DNA of 7,783 bases from positions 1 through 7,783 of the forward strand of contig JAPOLP010000246.1 of NCBI GenBank assembly GCA_029977045.1. The letters run 5' to 3'. Position 1 is the stretch's first letter; every line of letters begins with the position of its first letter. Both the position numbers and the translations under genes were made by a program. Positions 4,922 to 7,783 of this stretch are shown here, in pieces. The notes beneath the pieces are model-generated. The model saw only the letters and a list, made by a program, of their open reading frames with translations, did not search any database and was not told the origin of the DNA. The DNA comes from Planctomycetota bacterium. Lineage in GTDB: Bacteria > Planctomycetota > Planctomycetia > Planctomycetales > Planctomycetaceae.

Positions 4922-7783
4922 ATGTGGACCAGCCTGAGGGGACGTTTTGTCGTCCTGATGCTGCTCACGATGGGCGGCGGCATGGCGGCGGCCATTCTCA
5001 TCATCAACGAGATTGAGCGAGATGAAGCACTGCGCGCCATTGAACGCGAAGAAACCTCACTGGCTGATTCCGTCCGGCAGGTTGTCGCGAGCAGTCTTGA
5101 GCGGGAAGCCGCGGATCGCCGCCGACTTCGACAACTGACGGAGGAACTGGCCCACAGCCGCTCGGTCTTGTGGATCGAAGTGTTTGATGGCCAGTCGCGT
5201 GTGATCGCCCACACCGATCACACCCGAGTCGGGCAGCAACCACTTGAGCAGCACCGTGAGTGCGTTGAACGGATCCTTGCGGGCAGCGAGCCCATTTCGG
5301 AAGAAGACGCCGAACAGAAACGATTCAACCTTTTTGTGCCGCTCACGCAGGACGGCTCTCCCCGCCCGTTCGGTGTGGTTGAAGTCGTCCTGTTATGGAA
5401 GCCTGGCCAGCCTGCTCCGATTGAGTTGGGGCGAGCGGCTGCCGCCGCGGCCCAGTCCGCCCTGACGCAAGGCCTGATCAACGCGAAGCTTGAACGCGAG
5501 CGGCTTCAGCGTCTGATCGAAAATCTTGCGAAAGGCGACTCACTCACGCAAATCGAAGTCTTTGGCCGAGACGCCCGCGTGATCGCTCACAGCCAGGCAG
5601 AACGGATTGGCGGAACCGCGCTTCCCGAACATGCTTCGGTCGTCAGAAGCGTCATTCAGAACGGCAGGCCAGCCCGGCTGGTTTCCGACGAGGAAAAAGC
5701 GATCGCTCTTCTCCTGCCGATTGTTTCTCAGGGCGATTCTTCAGTCACCACCAGGGTTGTCTCGGTCGCCATCGATCCCACCCCGATTCTTGCCCGCCTG
5801 GCCCAATCTCGCACACGCTATCTATGGAGTTTCGCGGCGATCGCATTCGTTGCTGGTACCGCTCTGTGGGCGTGTTCTGACAAGCTTGTTTTTCAGCCGC
5901 TGGCACGAGTCACTCGAGCTGCTCGCGAAGTTGCCGAGGGCCGTGTTGGAACGACGATCAGTTTTAACGCTTCAGGCCAGATCAGTGAGCTGGTCGATGC
6001 CTTTAATCACATGTCGCATTCCCTTGAATCGACCATGGTGTCACGCGATGAACTGGCCGTCAGCGAAGAACGTCTGCAGCTTGCTCTGGAAGCAACTCAT
6101 ACCAGTTGCTGGGACGTAGAGCTGGACAGCGACTTCGTCGTCTCCACCGGAACGATGGAACCACTGATGGGCTACAAACAGCCCGATGTCCTGCCCTCAC
6201 GAGAGTGGTGGCAGAGCCTGGTTCATCCGAACGATGTCGCCATCAAAGAACAGGCCCTGCAGGACTACATCAATGGGGTGGCTCCCATCTATGAATGCGA
6301 GTATCGAGTCAGAGCTGCGTCGGGTGAGTGGCGCTGGACGCTTGACCGAGGCCGCGCGGTCACCCGTGACGAAGACGGTCGGCCTCGTCGGATGGTCGGA
6401 ACTGACACGGACATCACTCGACTGAAACTCGATGAGCAACTGCTGCAGGGGCACAATTGCGTTCTGGAAGCAATCGCTCTGGGCAAGCCTCTGGCTGACG
6501 TGTTTTCTCTGTTGATTGAAGTTGCCGAAACAGCTGATCCGGGTGCTAAAGCAACGGCGATGATCCTGAACCGCCACACTGGGTTGCTTCACGGCATTGG
6601 CCGCAACCGAATGCCGGAGCGGTATAATCGTAACACCGATACCGGCATTCCGATCGGCTACGGAGTGGGCTCGTGTGGGACAGCGGCGTTCTTGAAACAG
6701 CGCATGGTCATCTCCGACGCTATGACTCATGAATACTGGGATGGCCATCGTGATGTCGTCGAGATGGGCAACTTTCGAGCCTGCTGGTCGGAACCGATTC
6801 TGGACGCGGACGGTGAAGTTCTAGGAACGTTCGCCGTCTATCACGATGTACCGCGACAGCCGGGAGAAGACTCACTGCATGTGATTGAGGCTGCTGCAAG
6901 GCTGGCATCGATCGCGATCCAGCGGGATCAGGTGATGAGTGATCTCCGCGTCCGCGACCGGGCGCTCGCGTCGACGAGCAATGGCATCATCATTGTCGAC
7001 GCGACGCAGCCGGACCTCCCAGTCGCCTACTGCAATCGTGCCTTTGAACGGATCACCGGTTTCAATTCATCTGATGTGATCGGTCGGCATTGTTGGTTTC
7101 TTCATTCGGGTGAGCCGAATCAGCCTGGTCTTGAAGAAGTTCGCGCGGCCATTCGTGAACAACGAGGCTGCCGCGTCACGCTCAGGAACAACCGTGAGAA
7201 CGGGGAGCCTTTCTGGAATGAACTGACGATTTCTCCTGTTGTCGACGACGATGGAAAGGTTACTCATTTCGTCGGCGTTCAGGACGACGTCACGCAGCGA
7301 CTGGATGCCGAGAAAGAGCTGATTACCAGCGAACTGAGATTCCGCACGCTGTTTGATTTCGCTCCCGAAGCGATCACTGTCTTTGACGTCGAGACGATGC
7401 ACTTTGTCGACTTCAATCAAAATGCAGTCGACCTGTTTGGAGTCGATCGCAACAGCCTGCTGACGATCGGCCCGATCGACCTCAGCCCGGAGTTGCAGCC
7501 CAACGGACGGTCGTCGCAGAGTCTTGGCGAGGAAATGGTTGCTCGAGCGCTGGCTGGCGAAGCCCCGACGTTTGAATGGCAGCACGTCAGGCCCGATGGA
7601 ACTCTGGTGGCAACTGAGGTGCGGCTCGTGCAACTTCCGTCAGACGACAGAGTTCTGATACGCGGAAGCGTGACCGACATTTCGCAACGCAAACAGTTGG
7701 AGCAGGAACGAAGGGAAGCTCTGGCCCGGTTCGAAAGCATTGCCTCGAACATCCCCGACTGCTTCTGGCGAACGAAGGTGAAT
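4922..7783 (+). CDS. Membrane-bound multi-sensor protein: tandem Cache-like, HAMP, PAS, GAF, LOV-like PAS, PAS (partial, C-terminus missing)
   Basis: The frame is open for 954 codons to the window edge. Helix 1 is at residues 9-28 and helix 2 at about 300-318. The segment between them is extracytoplasmic and consists of two related Cache-like repeats (about 60-158 and 186-284). A HAMP follows at about 320-373 (FQPLARVTRAAREVAEG, then ISELVDAFNHM). PAS1 with PAC is at about 382-502, with VHPNDV and WRWTLDRG and ending GTDTDITR. A GAF domain occupies about 508-668 (GVGSCGTAAF, NFRACWSEPI, LGTFAVYH). PAS2 at about 675-795 is LOV-like, with GRHCWFL at 721-727, PFWNEL at 763-768 and GVQDDVTQR at 785-793. 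PAS3 is at about 805-925 (SPELQPNGRSSQ, VRPDGT, GSVTDISQRK). Another PAS begins at about 933 (RFESIASNIPDCFWR). Such proteins usually end in a histidine kinase, less often GGDEF/EAL or a phosphatase; the output domain is outside the window. It senses a periplasmic ligand plus internal signals; ligands are unknown. Confidence 0.92.
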   Translation, partial: MWTSLRGRFVVLMLLTMGGGMAAAILIINEIERDEALRAIEREETSLADSVRQVVASSLEREAADRRRLRQLTEELAHSRSVLWIEVFDGQSRVIAHTDHTRVGQQPLEQHRECVERILAGSEPISEEDAEQKRFNLFVPLTQDGSPRPFGVVEVVLLWKPGQPAPIELGRAAAAAAQSALTQGLINAKLERERLQRLIENLAKGDSLTQIEVFGRDARVIAHSQAERIGGTALPEHASVVRSVIQNGRPARLVSDEEKAIALLLPIVSQGDSSVTTRVVSVAIDPTPILARLAQSRTRYLWSFAAIAFVAGTALWACSDKLVFQPLARVTRAAREVAEGRVGTTISFNASGQISELVDAFNHMSHSLESTMVSRDELAVSEERLQLALEATHTSCWDVELDSDFVVSTGTMEPLMGYKQPDVLPSREWWQSLVHPNDVAIKEQALQDYINGVAPIYECEYRVRAASGEWRWTLDRGRAVTRDEDGRPRRMVGTDTDITRLKLDEQLLQGHNCVLEAIALGKPLADVFSLLIEVAETADPGAKATAMILNRHTGLLHGIGRNRMPERYNRNTDTGIPIGYGVGSCGTAAFLKQRMVISDAMTHEYWDGHRDVVEMGNFRACWSEPILDADGEVLGTFAVYHDVPRQPGEDSLHVIEAAARLASIAIQRDQVMSDLRVRDRALASTSNGIIIVDATQPDLPVAYCNRAFERITGFNSSDVIGRHCWFLHSGEPNQPGLEEVRAAIREQRGCRVTLRNNRENGEPFWNELTISPVVDDDGKVTHFVGVQDDVTQRLDAEKELITSELRFRTLFDFAPEAITVFDVETMHFVDFNQNAVDLFGVDRNSLLTIGPIDLSPELQPNGRSSQSLGEEMVARALAGEAPTFEWQHVRPDGTLVATEVRLVQLPSDDRVLIRGSVTDISQRKQLEQERREALARFESIASNIPDCFWRTKVN
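5099..5395 (+). repeat. Extracytoplasmic sensor repeat A (Cache-like)
   Basis: This segment encodes residues 60-158 of the sensor. A helix (RRRLRQLTEELA) is followed by the core IEVFDGQSRVIAHTDHTRVG and the strand LFVPL. The core resembles Cache/PDC domains ('hhvhD..G.viah.....G'). It aligns without gaps to repeat B at an offset of 126 residues. Confidence 0.75.
5477..5773 (+). repeat. Extracytoplasmic sensor repeat B (Cache-like)
   Basis: This segment encodes residues 186-284. The helix (RERLQRLIENLA), the core IEVFGRDARVIAHSQAERIG and the strand LLLPI match repeat A position by position at a constant offset of 378 bases. The DNA has diverged clearly, so the duplication is old and not an assembly artefact. 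Confidence 0.75.

Noticed and set aside
4728..4937. 69-codon open frame in the intergenic region before the sensor gene
   Set aside because: It has no ribosome binding site, no motif, and ends inside the sensor gene in another frame.
6197..6748. 183-codon open frame on the minus strand, and a similar one at 7067-7633
   Set aside because: Both are antisense to the sensor gene, which has continuous GAF and PAS domains through these segments.

Overview
The window looks like chromosomal core DNA from a GC-rich bacterium, most likely a planctomycete. That assignment is an inference from overall protein style: a multi-PAS sensor protein, a cytoplasmic M28 peptidase behind prfB, and short CNNM/CBS proteins. 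No taxonomic marker is present. There are no rRNA or tRNA genes, insertion sequences, CRISPR arrays or signs of recent transfer.

Layout. Positions 1-98 hold the 5' end of a minus-strand gene for a probable membrane protein, cut by the window edge. It diverges from a 76-residue membrane protein at 310-540 (+), and the 211-base gap between them contains a perfect 12-bp palindrome. The small gene converges on a minus-strand block that reads, in transcription order: a DUF374/LPLAT-type acyltransferase (4648-3887), prfB for release factor 2 (3752-2636), an M28 zinc peptidase (2615-1656) and a short CNNM-type membrane protein with a CBS pair (1522-560). prfB and the peptidase are about 20 bases apart and probably co-transcribed. 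The other two gaps are about 130 bases, and the one before prfB contains a plausible promoter. From 4922 to the right edge, divergently, runs one very long plus-strand gene for a membrane-bound multi-sensor protein. It is open for 954 codons and continues beyond the window, so its output domain is not seen.

How the genes work together. No single pathway links them. prfB is translational housekeeping and carries an intact +1 programmed frameshift (CTT TGA C), so it must be annotated across two frames. The acyltransferase belongs to envelope lipid chemistry, the CNNM protein to probable divalent-cation homeostasis, and the large protein to environmental sensing. Four of the five complete genes end in TGA, the RF2-specific codon.

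Points most worth a second look: (1) the sensor's second PAS domain keeps the LOV photo-cysteine and several flavin-contact positions at LOV spacing, but has His/Trp/His in place of Asn/Arg/Gln around the cysteine; (2) its extracytoplasmic part is a tandem duplication at a constant 126-residue offset; (3) the CNNM gene's Shine-Dalgarno sequence and start codon lie inside a potential two-stem hairpin; (4) the prfB frameshift site has a weakened SD-like element.
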